From the NCBI RefSeq assembly GCF_900114535.1, contig NZ_FOTK01000003.1, positions 228,928 to 292,927 of the forward strand: 64,000 nt of DNA, in the 5' to 3' direction. The translations under genes and the position numbers were made by a program. Below, piece after piece: positions 1-9,153 of the stretch; the first letter of the stretch is position 1, and every line of letters begins with the position of its first letter. The stretch comes from Methylobacterium pseudosasicola. GTDB lineage: Bacteria; Pseudomonadota; Alphaproteobacteria; Rhizobiales; Beijerinckiaceae. The notes under the pieces are model-generated. The model was not told the DNA's origin. It worked only from the letters and a program-made list of their open reading frames with translations, and ran no database searches.

Positions 1-250
1 CCGGTCGCCGCATCCGGCTCGACGCGCGCTCGCCGATGGCCATGCCGCTGGCAGCGCCACTGGGCGGCCTGTCCATCTGGGCGTCCAAGACAGGTGCGCG
101 ATCAATGTCCGCGTCGAGGGACAGACGGTGTTCAACAGCACCGCCCTGATCCTGAGGTCGGCGCAGGGTGGCCTCACCTTGGCGTATTTCGCCAAAGACA
201 AGGCGGTGCCGTACATCGAGGCCGACCGAGCGACGTCACGATTCGGTTGA
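1..250 (+). pseudogene. LysR-family regulator, C-terminal remnant (5' end outside window)
   Basis: The frame ending in TGA at 248-250 reads INVRVEGQTVFNST from position 101, followed by LAYFAKDKAVPYIEA. This is typical of the effector-binding domain of LysR regulators (usual form VRVEGQLVFNS...GLAYLPED). The reading ends abruptly about 15 residues later, without the conserved last part of the domain, so the gene is truncated at its 3' end. Upstream of about position 68 the similarity fades. Its last bases overlap the 3' end of the converging intact LysR gene, so a deletion or rearrangement probably joined the two. I infer it is non-functional. Confidence 0.55.
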
Positions 251-1141
251 GATCTCAAGAGCCATCGTTCGGACCGAAACCAGGCAGGGATTGGCGTTGT
301 CACGGCGCCACGCGAGCAACAGCTCCGGCTGTGCGGTTGCGGGGAGCGCAATTGGCCGCAAACGGATATCCGCCATGCTGTTGCCGCGGGTGCTCGCCGG
401 CACCAGCGCGATCCCGATGCCGGCTCCGACGAGGGCCAGCATGGCGTGGACCTGGTTCACCCGCTGCACGATCCGCGGCGTCACCCCGCCGGTCTCGAAC
501 AGCGTGTCGAGCAGATCGATGAAGTATCGACCACCCTTGGGCGACCAGGTCACGAACGCCTCACCGTCGAGATCCTGAAGCGTCGGGACACGGCCGGTCG
601 CCAGGCGATGGCCGCGGGGAACCGCGAGCAGGAGGCGCTCGCTCACCAGCGGGGCCGTCGCGATCGAGGATTTGGGGTCCTGCAGGATCGGGGCCGGCCG
701 CAGGATCGCGAGATCGGTGCGATTCTCTTCAAGCGCCAGGATCTGCTCGTCGGAGACCATCTCCGCCAGGACGAGATCGACCTCGGGCAGCCGCGCCCGG
801 ACATGGGCGACGACATGGGGCAGCGTGCGATAGGCCGAGGCCGCGGTGAAGCTGAGCCGAATCACGCCGCTCTCGCCCCGGGCCGCGCGTCGCGTGATGC
901 GCGCGGCGCTCTCGGCCGCCGCCAGGACCCGGTAGGCTTCCGCCAGGAACGTGCGTCCGGCCGGGGTCAGCCGAACCGCCCGGGTGGTGCGGTCGAGCAG
1001 CGTCACCCCGAGCGTCTGTTCCAGCATCTGGATCTGCCGCGACAGCGGCGACTGGGTCAGGTTGAGCTTCGCCGCCGCCCGGCCGAAATGCATCTCCTCG
1101 GCGACGGCGACGAAGCTGCGGGCGTGGCCGAGATCGAACAT
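236..1141 (-). CDS. LysR-family transcriptional regulator
   Basis: A 301-residue protein of normal LysR length. The N-terminal winged helix-turn-helix (about residues 1-60) contains the familiar AEEMHFGRAAAKLNLTQSPL stretch and LEQTLGVTLLDR. The rest is a periplasmic-binding-like effector domain. The ATG at 1141 opens directly on the HTH. It is divergent from the glucarate genes with about 100 bp between, the classic arrangement for a LysR activator of the neighbouring operon. I therefore infer that it senses glucarate or a breakdown product. The ligand cannot be read from sequence. A TATAAT sequence lies at 1168-1173 in the shared control region. Confidence 0.9.
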   Translation of the reverse strand: MFDLGHARSFVAVAEEMHFGRAAAKLNLTQSPLSRQIQMLEQTLGVTLLDRTTRAVRLTPAGRTFLAEAYRVLAAAESAARITRRAARGESGVIRLSFTAASAYRTLPHVVAHVRARLPEVDLVLAEMVSDEQILALEENRTDLAILRPAPILQDPKSSIATAPLVSERLLLAVPRGHRLATGRVPTLQDLDGEAFVTWSPKGGRYFIDLLDTLFETGGVTPRIVQRVNQVHAMLALVGAGIGIALVPASTRGNSMADIRLRPIALPATAQPELLLAWRRDNANPCLVSVRTMALEISTES

Positions 1142-1248
1142 TGATGCAAGATCCGGGATAATCCAGCTATAATGAGCGTTGGACGCATTTAAATCGCCGA
1201 TCTACCCCTGATGCAACGCTGAATGGCGCAGATCAGGGAGTGAAGCGG

Positions 1249-2163
1249 ATGTCCAGAATGACCCCGGCCGAGATGGCCCGCGCGCTGGGCTCCGGCCTGC
1301 TCTCCTTCCCGGTCACCCATTTCCGCGACGACCTCGCCTTCGACGAGACTGCCTACCGGGACAATCTCAGCCGCCTGGCCGATTACAAGGTCTCGGGCCT
1401 GTTCGCGGCCGGGGGCACCGGCGAGTTCTTCTCGCTCACACCCACCGAGATCGACCGCGTCCTGCGCGCCGCCGTCGAGGAGACCCGCGGCCGCGTGCCG
1501 GTCATCGCCCCGGCCGGCCAGGGCACCGCCCTCGCGATCGAGCTCGCCCGGGCGGCCGAGGCCGCCGGCGCGGACGGCCTCCTGCTGCTGCCGCCCTATC
1601 TCGTCGGCTCCGAGCAGGCGGGCCTCGCTGCCCATGTCGAGGCGGTCTGCCGCGCCACCACGCTCGGCGTCATCGTCTACAACCGGGCCAACGCCCAGCT
1701 CAACGAGCACACCCTGGCCGGCCTGTGCGACCGCTGCCCGAACCTCGTCGGGTTCAAGGACGGCGTCGGCGACGTCGAGCTGATGACGCGGATCTATGCC
1801 GGCCTCGGCGACCGCCTCACCTATGTCGGCGGCCTGCCGACAGCCGAGACCTTCGCGCTGCCGTATCTGGAGATGGGCGTCACAACCTACTCCTCGGCGA
1901 TCTTCAACTTCCTGCCCGAATGGGCGCTGTCCTTCTACGAGGCGGTGCGCCGGCGCGACCGCGACGCGGTCTACCGGGAGCTGCGCGACTTCGTCCTGCC
2001 CTACATCGCGATCCGCAATCGCAAGCGCGGCTACGCCGTCTCGATCGTCAAGGCCGGCATGACCGCCGTGGGCCGCCATGCCGGTCCCGTCCGGCCGCCG
2101 CTCACCGAGCTCGACGCCGCCGAACAGGCCGAGCTGAAGGCGCTGATCGGCGATCGCCGCTGA
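1249..2163 (+). CDS. kdgD: 5-dehydro-4-deoxyglucarate dehydratase
   Basis: A class I aldolase-like (DapA superfamily) TIM barrel. It removes water and CO2 from 5-keto-4-deoxyglucarate to give 2-oxoglutarate semialdehyde. Visible landmarks are [18 protein letters not shown] near the N-terminus, VIVYNRANA with the conserved Tyr, and [10 protein letters not shown] carrying the Schiff-base Lys. An in-frame GTG at 1240 abuts the AGGGAG ribosome site, while ATG at 1249 has 9-nt spacing, so I chose 1249 (304 residues). It heads a three-gene set with a transporter and gudD. A 2-oxoglutarate semialdehyde dehydrogenase, needed to finish the route, is not in the window. Confidence 0.9.
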   Translation: MSRMTPAEMARALGSGLLSFPVTHFRDDLAFDETAYRDNLSRLADYKVSGLFAAGGTGEFFSLTPTEIDRVLRAAVEETRGRVPVIAPAGQGTALAIELARAAEAAGADGLLLLPPYLVGSEQAGLAAHVEAVCRATTLGVIVYNRANAQLNEHTLAGLCDRCPNLVGFKDGVGDVELMTRIYAGLGDRLTYVGGLPTAETFALPYLEMGVTTYSSAIFNFLPEWALSFYEAVRRRDRDAVYRELRDFVLPYIAIRNRKRGYAVSIVKAGMTAVGRHAGPVRPPLTELDAAEQAELKALIGDRR

Positions 2164-2261
2164 GTCCATCCACCCTCGCCAAGACCGGAGCTGCCGAACC
2201 AACGGCGGCCCGACCCGCCGCCCGGGCGCAATCGGGCAGCATCCATCCTGGGAGAACGTCC

Positions 2262-3617
2262 ATGACTGCCCTTACGAGCGGCACGGCGAGCACCATGCTC
2301 GACGCTGCCGATGCGGCGCGCCGTACCCGCGTCCGCCTGCTCATCGTGGTGATGCTGTTTGCCGCCACCACGATCAATTACGCCGACCGCGCCACCATCT
2401 CGATCGCCGGGCCCGACATGGCCAAGGAACTCGGCCTGACGCCCGTGCAGATGGGCTACGTCTTCTCGGCCTTCGCGTGGTCCTACGTCCTCGCCCAGAT
2501 CCCCGGGGGCTGGCTCCTCGACCGCTACAGCGTCAAATGGGTCTACGCGGCGGCGGTGGCCCTCTGGTCCGGCTTCACCCTCGTCCAGGGGGCGGTGGGC
2601 TTCTTCACCGGCCTCACCGCCGTCGTCATGCTGTTCGCCCTGCGCCTGGCGGTCGGCCTGACCGAGGCCCCGGTCTTCCCGGCCAACGCCCGCATCGTCG
2701 CGGCGTGGTTCCCCACCCGCGAACGCGGCATGGCCTCGGCGTTCTTCAACTCAGCCCAGTACTTCGCGACGGTGCTGTTCACGCCGCTGATGGCCTGGAT
2801 CGTCCACAATTTCGGCTGGCACCACGTCTTCACCAGCATGGGCCTGCTCGGCATCGCCTTCGCGGTCCTGTGGCTGCGCGTGGTCGACAGCCCGAAGAAC
2901 CACCCGTCCATGAACCAGGCGGAGCGGGACTATATCGAGGTCGGCGGCGCGCTGCTCGACATGGACGGACAGGGCACGAAGAAGCCGGGCCATGCCGGCA
3001 AAACGCTGCGCGAGCTCCTGGCCAACCGGATGCTGCTCGGCATCTATATCGGCCAGTACTGCATCACCGTGCTGACCTACTTCTTCCTGACCTGGTTCCC
3101 GGTCTACCTGGTCAAGGAGCGCGGCCTGTCGATCCTGCAGGCCGGCTTCGCGGCGGTGCTGCCGGCGCTCTGCGGCTTCATCGGCGGCATCCTTGGCGGG
3201 GTGATCTCCGACATGCTGCTAAGGCGCGGCTACTCGCTGACCGCGGCCCGAAAGATCCCGATCGTGGGCGGCATGCTGCTCTCGATGAGCATCATCGGCT
3301 GCAACTACGTCCAGACGGATGCGGTCGTCGTCGGCCTGATGGCGCTGGCCTTCTTCGGCAAGGGCATCGGCGCGCTGGGCTGGGCCGTCGTCGCCGACAC
3401 CTCGCCGCGGGAGAGCGGCGGCCTCTCGGGCGGCCTGTTCAACACCTTCGGCAACACCGCCGGCATCACCACGCCCATCGTGATCGGCTACATCGTGCAG
3501 AGCACGGGATCGTTCAACGGCGCCCTGGTCTTCGTCGGCCTGAACGCCTTGGTGGCCTGCTTCTGCTATCTTGTGGTTGTCGGTGAGATCCGCCGCGTCG
3601 AGCTCAAGGCGAGCTGA
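2262..3617 (+). CDS. MFS transporter, glucarate/galactonate type
   Basis: A 451-residue major facilitator protein of the anion:cation symporter (GudP/ExuT-like) group. After a short cytoplasmic N-terminus the first helix holds the conserved INYADRATISIAG motif. About twelve membrane segments follow, with the family loop GGWLLDRYSVKWVY. A much longer in-frame reading begins at 1725 inside kdgD, but ATG 2262 has a GGGAG site 8 nt upstream and begins just before helix 1. Lying between kdgD and gudD, it most likely imports D-glucarate or D-galactarate. The exact substrate is inferred from context. Confidence 0.88.
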   Translation: MTALTSGTASTMLDAADAARRTRVRLLIVVMLFAATTINYADRATISIAGPDMAKELGLTPVQMGYVFSAFAWSYVLAQIPGGWLLDRYSVKWVYAAAVALWSGFTLVQGAVGFFTGLTAVVMLFALRLAVGLTEAPVFPANARIVAAWFPTRERGMASAFFNSAQYFATVLFTPLMAWIVHNFGWHHVFTSMGLLGIAFAVLWLRVVDSPKNHPSMNQAERDYIEVGGALLDMDGQGTKKPGHAGKTLRELLANRMLLGIYIGQYCITVLTYFFLTWFPVYLVKERGLSILQAGFAAVLPALCGFIGGILGGVISDMLLRRGYSLTAARKIPIVGGMLLSMSIIGCNYVQTDAVVVGLMALAFFGKGIGALGWAVVADTSPRESGGLSGGLFNTFGNTAGITTPIVIGYIVQSTGSFNGALVFVGLNALVACFCYLVVVGEIRRVELKAS

Positions 3618-3731
3618 CCTCCGAGACCGGACCGATCCCAAAGCGGTCCGGTCCCGCTCCGACAAGGCCGCGCGCACTCGGCGGAGACCGGCCGCGCGGC
3701 TCAATCACCCACCGCATCGAGGAGGAACGCC

Positions 3732-5081
3732 ATGCTGAACGACCAGGGCCACGCCACGCGCAACACGCCGACGGTCACCGAGATGAAGGTCGTGCCGGTC
3801 GCCGGGCACGACAGCATGCTCCTCAACCTCTCGGGCGCGCACGGTCCGTTCTTCACCCGCAACCTCGTGATCCTCACCGACTCGACCGGCGCCACCGGCC
3901 TCGGTGAGGTCCCCGGCGGCGAGGCCATCCGCAAGACCCTGGAGGATGCCCGGGACCTCGTGATCGGCCGGCCGCTCGGGGCCTGGAACGCGGTCCTCAA
4001 CGCCATGCGGACGCGGTTTGCCGACCGCGACGCGGGCGGGCGCGGCCTGCAGACCTTCGACCTGCGCATCACCATCCACGCGGTGACGGCCGTCGAGGCC
4101 GCGTTCCTGGATCTGCTCGGCCAGTTCCTCGGGGTGCCGGTGGCCGCGCTACTCGGCGAGGGCCAGCAGCGCGACGCCGTCGAGATGCTGGGCTACCTGT
4201 TCTACGTCGGCGACCGGACCCGCACGGATCTCGCCTACCGGGCGCCGGAGGCCCGCGACGGCTGGTTCCGCCTGCGCGACGAGGAGGCGCTGACCCCGGA
4301 GGCCGTGGCCCGCCTCGCGGAGGCGGCTTACGCGCAGTACGGCTTCAACGACTTCAAGCTGAAGGGCGGCGTGCTGCGCGGCGAGGATGAGATCGCCGCC
4401 GTGACCGCCATCCACGAGCGCTTCCCGAAGGCGCGCGTGACCCTCGACCCGAACGGCGCTTGGTCCCTCGACGAGGCGATCCGGCTCTGCAAGGGCCAGG
4501 GCCACGTGCTGGCCTATGCCGAGGATCCCTGCGGGGCCGAAGGCGGGTTCTCCGGCCGCGAGATCATGGCCGAGTTCCGCCGGGCCACCGGCCTGCCCAC
4601 GGCCACCAACATGATCGCCACCGACTGGCGGCAGATGAACCACGCCATCCAGCTCGGCGCCGTCGACATCCCGCTGGCCGACCCGCATTTCTGGACGCTG
4701 GCCGGCTCGGTCCGGGTGGCCCAGCTCTGCCGCGATCACGGCCTGACCTGGGGCTCGCATTCGAACAACCACTTCGACGTGTCGCTCGCCATGTTCACCC
4801 ATGCGGCCGCCGCGGCCCCGGGGAATGTCACGGCGATCGACACTCACTGGATCTGGCAGGACGGCGAGGCCCTGACCCGGGAGCCGCTCGCGATCCGCGG
4901 CGGCCTCGTGCAAGTGCCGGAACGGCCGGGCCTCGGGATCGAGCTCGATTGGTCGGGTGTCGAGCGGGCGCACGCCCTCTACCGCGATCACGGCCTGGGC
5001 GCCCGCGACGACGCGGCGGCGATGCAGTTCCTGATCCCCGGCTGGACCTTCGATCCGAAGAAGCCCTGCCTCGTCCGCTGA
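3732..5081 (+). CDS. gudD: D-glucarate dehydratase
   Basis: An enolase-superfamily enzyme of 449 residues, full length for glucarate dehydratase. It converts D-glucarate to 5-keto-4-deoxyglucarate, the substrate of the dehydratase at 1249. Family features are the N-terminal capping domain ([23 protein letters not shown]), the KLKGG catalytic-lysine motif, LDPNGAW with a metal Asp, [10 protein letters not shown] with a metal Glu, and the [15 protein letters not shown] segment with the catalytic His. The AGGAGG site before ATG 3732 is strong. Gene order kdgD-transporter-gudD supports a glucarate catabolic operon under the divergent LysR. Confidence 0.93.
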   Translation: MLNDQGHATRNTPTVTEMKVVPVAGHDSMLLNLSGAHGPFFTRNLVILTDSTGATGLGEVPGGEAIRKTLEDARDLVIGRPLGAWNAVLNAMRTRFADRDAGGRGLQTFDLRITIHAVTAVEAAFLDLLGQFLGVPVAALLGEGQQRDAVEMLGYLFYVGDRTRTDLAYRAPEARDGWFRLRDEEALTPEAVARLAEAAYAQYGFNDFKLKGGVLRGEDEIAAVTAIHERFPKARVTLDPNGAWSLDEAIRLCKGQGHVLAYAEDPCGAEGGFSGREIMAEFRRATGLPTATNMIATDWRQMNHAIQLGAVDIPLADPHFWTLAGSVRVAQLCRDHGLTWGSHSNNHFDVSLAMFTHAAAAAPGNVTAIDTHWIWQDGEALTREPLAIRGGLVQVPERPGLGIELDWSGVERAHALYRDHGLGARDDAAAMQFLIPGWTFDPKKPCLVR

Positions 5082-5695
5082 TCGCGGCGCGATGCCGTCG
5101 CGCGTGAGACCCCGACTGCTGTCGCGCCAAGAGACCTGCGGATGCCCCGGTCTCGGCATTACGGGTGCACCGGTAGCCCGGTGCCCGATCACGGGCGCGC
5201 ATCGCCTGCACCTCAAGCCCCGTCACAGCGTGCCGGGGCACCTGCCGCCTCGCCGACGCGAGCGCCAAAGAGGTGGCGAAGCGCGCGGACGTAATCGATA
5301 TGCGCGCGATCGTCACCCGCGACTTTGCCCACCGGATCGAGGCACTCGGCGCGCCAGTCTCGGACGACGCGGTCGTGCGAGAAGCGCCGTTTTCTCGGGT
5401 GGCATGGAAGACGCCTTGAACGCCGTTCATGGGTCACAAAACCAAAACGCAGGCGATGCTTCGGTTCAGACCCTCGCCTCGTGCCTTCTCTCATCGGACA
5501 GACAGAAAATATCGGCGCTCATACCGAGCCGATGAGGATTAGCTTTTGCGAATCGCACCCTGGCCATTGGATATGATGAGCAAATAGGCACTCTTACCTT
5601 CCGTTATAATGTAATGCATATTGAATAAATTGCAGCAACGAAATATATCTGGAATGCCTTTATGTGATTCATATTGCGTCGCAAAACCGACATGC
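5082..5695. other. Intergenic, no convincing gene; turns AT-rich at the right
   Basis: No intact gene is visible. A frame from about 5222 to 5409 on the + strand reads LADASAKEVAKRADVIDMRA and ends VAWKTP before a stop. It looks protein-like but has no start and no family I recognise, so it may be the tail of a lost gene. From about 5570 base composition shifts sharply to AT-rich, marking the control region of the TonB receptor and possibly a transfer boundary. Confidence 0.5.
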
Positions 5696-5724
5696 TTGAC
5701 ATGTTTAAATTGGAACGTTCTAAT
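5696..5724 (+). promoter_or_regulatory. Sigma-70-type promoter of the TonB receptor
   Basis: A perfect TTGACA (5696-5701), a 17-bp spacer and TCTAAT (5719-5724, five of six consensus bases) form a near-ideal vegetative promoter. The palindromic operator at 5711-5722 fills the spacer and overlaps the -10 box, so a bound repressor would block polymerase. The predicted start is near 5731, giving a leader of about 89 nt before ATG 5820. Confidence 0.7.
5711..5722. promoter_or_regulatory. LacI-type operator O1 (receptor promoter)
   Basis: TGGAACGTTCTA is an imperfect copy of the 12-bp palindrome found at 5831 and 12499, with an intact GAACGTTC core and central CG, as is usual for LacI-family operators. 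It lies over the -10 region of the receptor promoter. Its centre is exactly 120 bp from the centre of the second copy. Likely bound by the LacI-family protein at 9154-10224 (inference). Confidence 0.68.
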
Positions 5725-5819
5725 AGACGTTTGGATACCATCTCTGACTTGCCATGCTCAGACGCGATGGGCCGACGTTGGTTTCTTGAGCCTCAGAATT
5801 GACAAGCCATGGATCTCCA

Positions 5820-8213
5820 ATGACAAAAATTAGAACGTTCTATATTCAGGTCCTATTGAGCAGTGTTGCTCTGGCGGCTCTCCAAACTCCAGCGCTCGCA
5901 CAGCAGGTGAACGACCTTGGCACGGTTTCGGTGGAGGCGGCAGCGAATCAGGCCGGCGGAGCCGACCGTGGCACTCCGCTGCTGGCGGAGCAGAATGGCA
6001 CATCGGCAGCCACGACCCTGCGACAGGAGGATATTGCCCGCCAACCGGGCACCCAGAACGTCGCGCAACAGATCGGCAAGGTCGTCGGCGTCAATTCCTA
6101 CTCGCGCGACGCCTCCGGCCTGTTCGGCGGCGGCTACTCGATTCGCGGCTTCGACAGCACGCAGATCGGCCTCTCGCTCAATGGCGTGCCGCTCAACGAT
6201 CCCGGCACCTCCGCGGTCACGCCGCAAGTCTACACGGATTCAGAAAACCTCTGCTCGGTGGATGTCAGCCAGGGGACCAGCGCCGGCGCAGTCGCTCAGC
6301 ACGGTGCTATCGGCGGCCAAGTCTCGATGTCGCAATGCGTCCCAACCGATACGCCAAAGACCACGGTCTCACAATCGTTCGGGTCATACAATAACTTTAA
6401 AAGCTTCATACGAGCGAATACTGGCCTCATGTACGATGACGCCCCAAAGGGCTACCTTTCGTACTCGCACGCACAGTCCGACTATTTCACCGGCCCTGGC
6501 GCAGCCGACCGGCACCATGTCGACAGCCGGTTCGACCTGAAACTCGAAGGCGGCGCCAGCCTAAGCTTCAACTCCTTCTTCAACTACTTCGAGAACACCT
6601 ACATCCGTCCTGTTTCGAAGGCGCAATACGCCGCGTTCGGCTATCGGAACGGATGGCTGACGGTGCCGCCGACGCTCCTGGCCGGTCCGAAAGCTGTGTT
6701 CGCCCAGACGAATGCCGCAGTGCCCTATACGCCGGCCAATATGGGCTACGGCCCCTATCAGTGGGAGCCGGGCCGCCACGCCTACGCTTCGATCGACGGC
6801 GTTTTCCCACTGACCGACGCGATCGACTTGAAGGTGACCCCCTACTACCTTCATCAGGAATCCGGAAGCTCGAGCGAGACGCTTCTCAAAGAAGAGGGAT
6901 ACAAAAACAAGTTCCTGACCAATCCAATCGGCGCATTCACGGCTTACGGCACGCGGAACACCAATGCTCTGCTGGTTCAGATGAGCCAGAGCAATTTCGA
7001 TCGTGTCGGCAACACCGCGACGCTGACGGGGCGGTTCGGAGAACATACCATCAGCGGCGGCCTTTGGACGGAGTACACCCATCAGCACCAATTGCGCCCA
7101 TTCGAGCAAATTGATCCCGCGACGAACACGATTCCCGATATTTTCTTCGAGTCCCATCTGCTCAAGGACTACAACGGTCGCATTGTGACCAACAGAGATT
7201 GGACAACGGATTATTACAACACCGCTCTGTCGCTATCCGACAGCATCGCGTTGTTCGACGACAGGCTGCATATCGATCTTTCCGGCCGGGAGCGGATCTA
7301 TTCGCGCTTGTTCCACAACCTCCCGGCGGGAAGCAGTGCTACGACCGATTCGTATCTCGAGTACAAGGTTAAGCGGAACTATGCGTTCTTCCTACCCTCA
7401 TTCGGCGTGCGCTACGACCTCGATGATACGAACCAGATCTTCTTCAATGCCTCCATGGGCGCGCGCGTGCCGCCTAACCTTGCCGACGGCGGCCATGTGA
7501 ACAACACCACCAACTTGGTTACGATGGATGAGCTCAAACCCGAGCGCTCCCTCAGCTTCGACACGGGCTATCGCTACAAGGGCGACCTCCTGAACGTCAA
7601 CGCGACCGCGTTCCTAATCAAGTATAGCGACCGGATCGCGGTCACGATCAAGAATGGCGATCTGCTGAGCAGCAAGTACACGAATATCGGCAGTACCACG
7701 GCGATCGGGACTGAGATTGAGGTCGGCACTAAGCCCTATGAAGGCTGGAGCGTCCTGCTCTCGCAAGCGGTCAATGACGACACGCTCGACATGAACCTCA
7801 AGGTCGATGACACCAACAAAATTCTTCAGACCAAGGGCAAACAGTATTTCAACGCACCGAAATACATCACCAACGCAACCCTCATGTACGAAGACGGGCC
7901 GCTCTATGGGTTTGCCCGGGCCAAGTGGACCAGCTCGGTCTTCGCCACCCTGACCAACGACATCCGCCTGCCGGGCTACACCACGGTCGATCTCGGCCTC
8001 GGCTACAAGCTCAAGGGCACGGCCTTCCTCGACGCGATACCGGGGGCGCAGGATGGCGAATTCAAGCTCAACCTGACCAACGTACTGAACGCAAAATATT
8101 TGTACATCAATCCCGGCAACAGTACCGGCATTCAGATTTCTTCCGCCGGCACACCGACCTTCTATCTCGGCGCGCCATTCTCGGTCGTCGCCAGCCTCAG
8201 CCTGGATTTCTAG
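5820..8213 (+). CDS. TonB-dependent outer-membrane receptor
   Basis: A 797-residue receptor. ATG 5820 gives a signal peptide (MTKIRTFYIQVLLSSVALAA, cleaved after ALAQ); an in-frame ATG at 5799 would only add seven residues before it. A plug domain follows (about 45-170, with GGYSIRGFDSTQIGLSLNGV), then a 22-strand-type barrel whose last strand ends in VVASLSLDF with the terminal aromatic. It uses TonB energy to move a scarce ligand across the outer membrane. The ligand is unknown; nothing specifically suggests iron. It is noticeably AT-richer than its neighbours. It is followed 44 bp later by a secreted phosphoesterase and lies near a dedicated TonB complex. Confidence 0.93.
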   Translation: MTKIRTFYIQVLLSSVALAALQTPALAQQVNDLGTVSVEAAANQAGGADRGTPLLAEQNGTSAATTLRQEDIARQPGTQNVAQQIGKVVGVNSYSRDASGLFGGGYSIRGFDSTQIGLSLNGVPLNDPGTSAVTPQVYTDSENLCSVDVSQGTSAGAVAQHGAIGGQVSMSQCVPTDTPKTTVSQSFGSYNNFKSFIRANTGLMYDDAPKGYLSYSHAQSDYFTGPGAADRHHVDSRFDLKLEGGASLSFNSFFNYFENTYIRPVSKAQYAAFGYRNGWLTVPPTLLAGPKAVFAQTNAAVPYTPANMGYGPYQWEPGRHAYASIDGVFPLTDAIDLKVTPYYLHQESGSSSETLLKEEGYKNKFLTNPIGAFTAYGTRNTNALLVQMSQSNFDRVGNTATLTGRFGEHTISGGLWTEYTHQHQLRPFEQIDPATNTIPDIFFESHLLKDYNGRIVTNRDWTTDYYNTALSLSDSIALFDDRLHIDLSGRERIYSRLFHNLPAGSSATTDSYLEYKVKRNYAFFLPSFGVRYDLDDTNQIFFNASMGARVPPNLADGGHVNNTTNLVTMDELKPERSLSFDTGYRYKGDLLNVNATAFLIKYSDRIAVTIKNGDLLSSKYTNIGSTTAIGTEIEVGTKPYEGWSVLLSQAVNDDTLDMNLKVDDTNKILQTKGKQYFNAPKYITNATLMYEDGPLYGFARAKWTSSVFATLTNDIRLPGYTTVDLGLGYKLKGTAFLDAIPGAQDGEFKLNLTNVLNAKYLYINPGNSTGIQISSAGTPTFYLGAPFSVVASLSLDF
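5831..5842. promoter_or_regulatory. LacI-type operator O2 (inside start of receptor gene)
   Basis: A perfect 12-bp palindrome TAGAACGTTCTA, identical to the copy upstream of exbB. It sits in codons 4-8 of the receptor gene, downstream of the promoter, so it could act as a roadblock or loop with O1 120 bp away. The codons still encode an ordinary signal-peptide start. Confidence 0.72.
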
Positions 8214-8257
8214 CCATGCGCCAACGTGATCTCTCTCAAACCGGTCGGAGCCTGACC

Positions 8258-9049
8258 ATGACGCGCCGGCATGTCCTTCACCTTTCGGGTGCGGCGGCGG
8301 TCGGCAGCCTTGCCGGGCTTCGAAGCCTGGCCGCGTCCGCCGCCGACGGAGCGAAGCCGTTCCCCTGGATCGGCACCAAATTCACGCCCGACGGTCAGGT
8401 TCTGCGCTGCCCCGGCAACACCATCATCTGTCACATCGAGCCGTCGAACCCGGCAACCGCCCCCCTGGCGGCGTTCCGCGCCGCGCTGGAGGCGGAGCCC
8501 TACGCGCACAAGTTCACCTTCACGCCGCCGTCAAGCTACCACATGACGGTGTTCGAGGGGGTGATCGACTTCAACCGGAAGCCGAGTCTCTGGCCGGCCG
8601 ATCTCGCCCTCGACGCGCCCGTGGAGGCGTGCAACCGGCTCTTCATCGAGAAACTCGAAGCTTTCGACCTCGGCTGCGAACCGCGGTTCCGAATGAAGGT
8701 GCTGGAGGGCGACGGCAACGTCGACGTACGTCCGGGGGCGGGAATCTACCTGGTGCCGGCGGACGAGTCCGAGGCCACGAAGCTGCGCCGCCTGCGGGAC
8801 CGGCTATCCGACCTGCTGAAGCTGCACCAGCCCGGACATGACACTTACAAGTTTCACACCACCCAGACTTATGCAATCAAGCCGCTCGACGAAATCGAGA
8901 CGAGTCGCTACCGCGCCGTGCGCCGCGATTCGATCAATGCTCTGGCCGCGGCAATGCCTGTCCTTGAGCTGGGCGCGCCGGAATTATGCCTATTCAATGA
9001 TATGTTCGCCTTCAATCCGCGTCTTTATCTTCGTCCCCGCCAGCTTTAG
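8258..9049 (+). CDS. Secreted 2H phosphoesterase (DUF1868 family)
   Basis: A 263-residue protein with a Tat-like leader (TRRHVLHLSG, then a hydrophobic run ending ASAADG), so probably periplasmic. The body carries the two H-x-T motifs of 2H phosphoesterases: SYHMTVFEG (H95, T97) and FHTTQTYA (H200, T202). Members of this superfamily hydrolyse cyclic or 2'-5' phosphodiesters; the DUF1868 branch lacks a defined substrate to my knowledge. ATG 8258 has a GGAG site 7 nt upstream; an in-frame ATG at 8216 would bury the leader. It follows the receptor closely, suggesting co-transcription and action on the imported ligand. Confidence 0.8.
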   Translation: MTRRHVLHLSGAAAVGSLAGLRSLAASAADGAKPFPWIGTKFTPDGQVLRCPGNTIICHIEPSNPATAPLAAFRAALEAEPYAHKFTFTPPSSYHMTVFEGVIDFNRKPSLWPADLALDAPVEACNRLFIEKLEAFDLGCEPRFRMKVLEGDGNVDVRPGAGIYLVPADESEATKLRRLRDRLSDLLKLHQPGHDTYKFHTTQTYAIKPLDEIETSRYRAVRRDSINALAAAMPVLELGAPELCLFNDMFAFNPRLYLRPRQL

Positions 9050-9153
9050 ACTGGTCCACCGACAAGGCGGCGTTTCGCGGCCTCGAACGCAGCACGGCCT
9101 GGGTCATGCTGCGCGCGTACCGCCTTGCCGGACGGGCCGGGGCTGAGGAGACG

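Noticed and set aside
1725..2261. N-terminal extension of the MFS transporter
   Set aside because: It lies inside kdgD in another frame and lacks membrane helices. ATG 2262 has a good ribosome site before helix 1.
5222..5409. Possible small gene on the + strand
   Set aside because: No start codon or ribosome site and no recognisable family. Reported only as possible debris.
5417..5429. TGAACGCCGTTCA as a further LacI or BetI operator
   Set aside because: It is an odd-length palindrome with a different centre and lacks the AGAACGTTCT sequence. It is not near a promoter.
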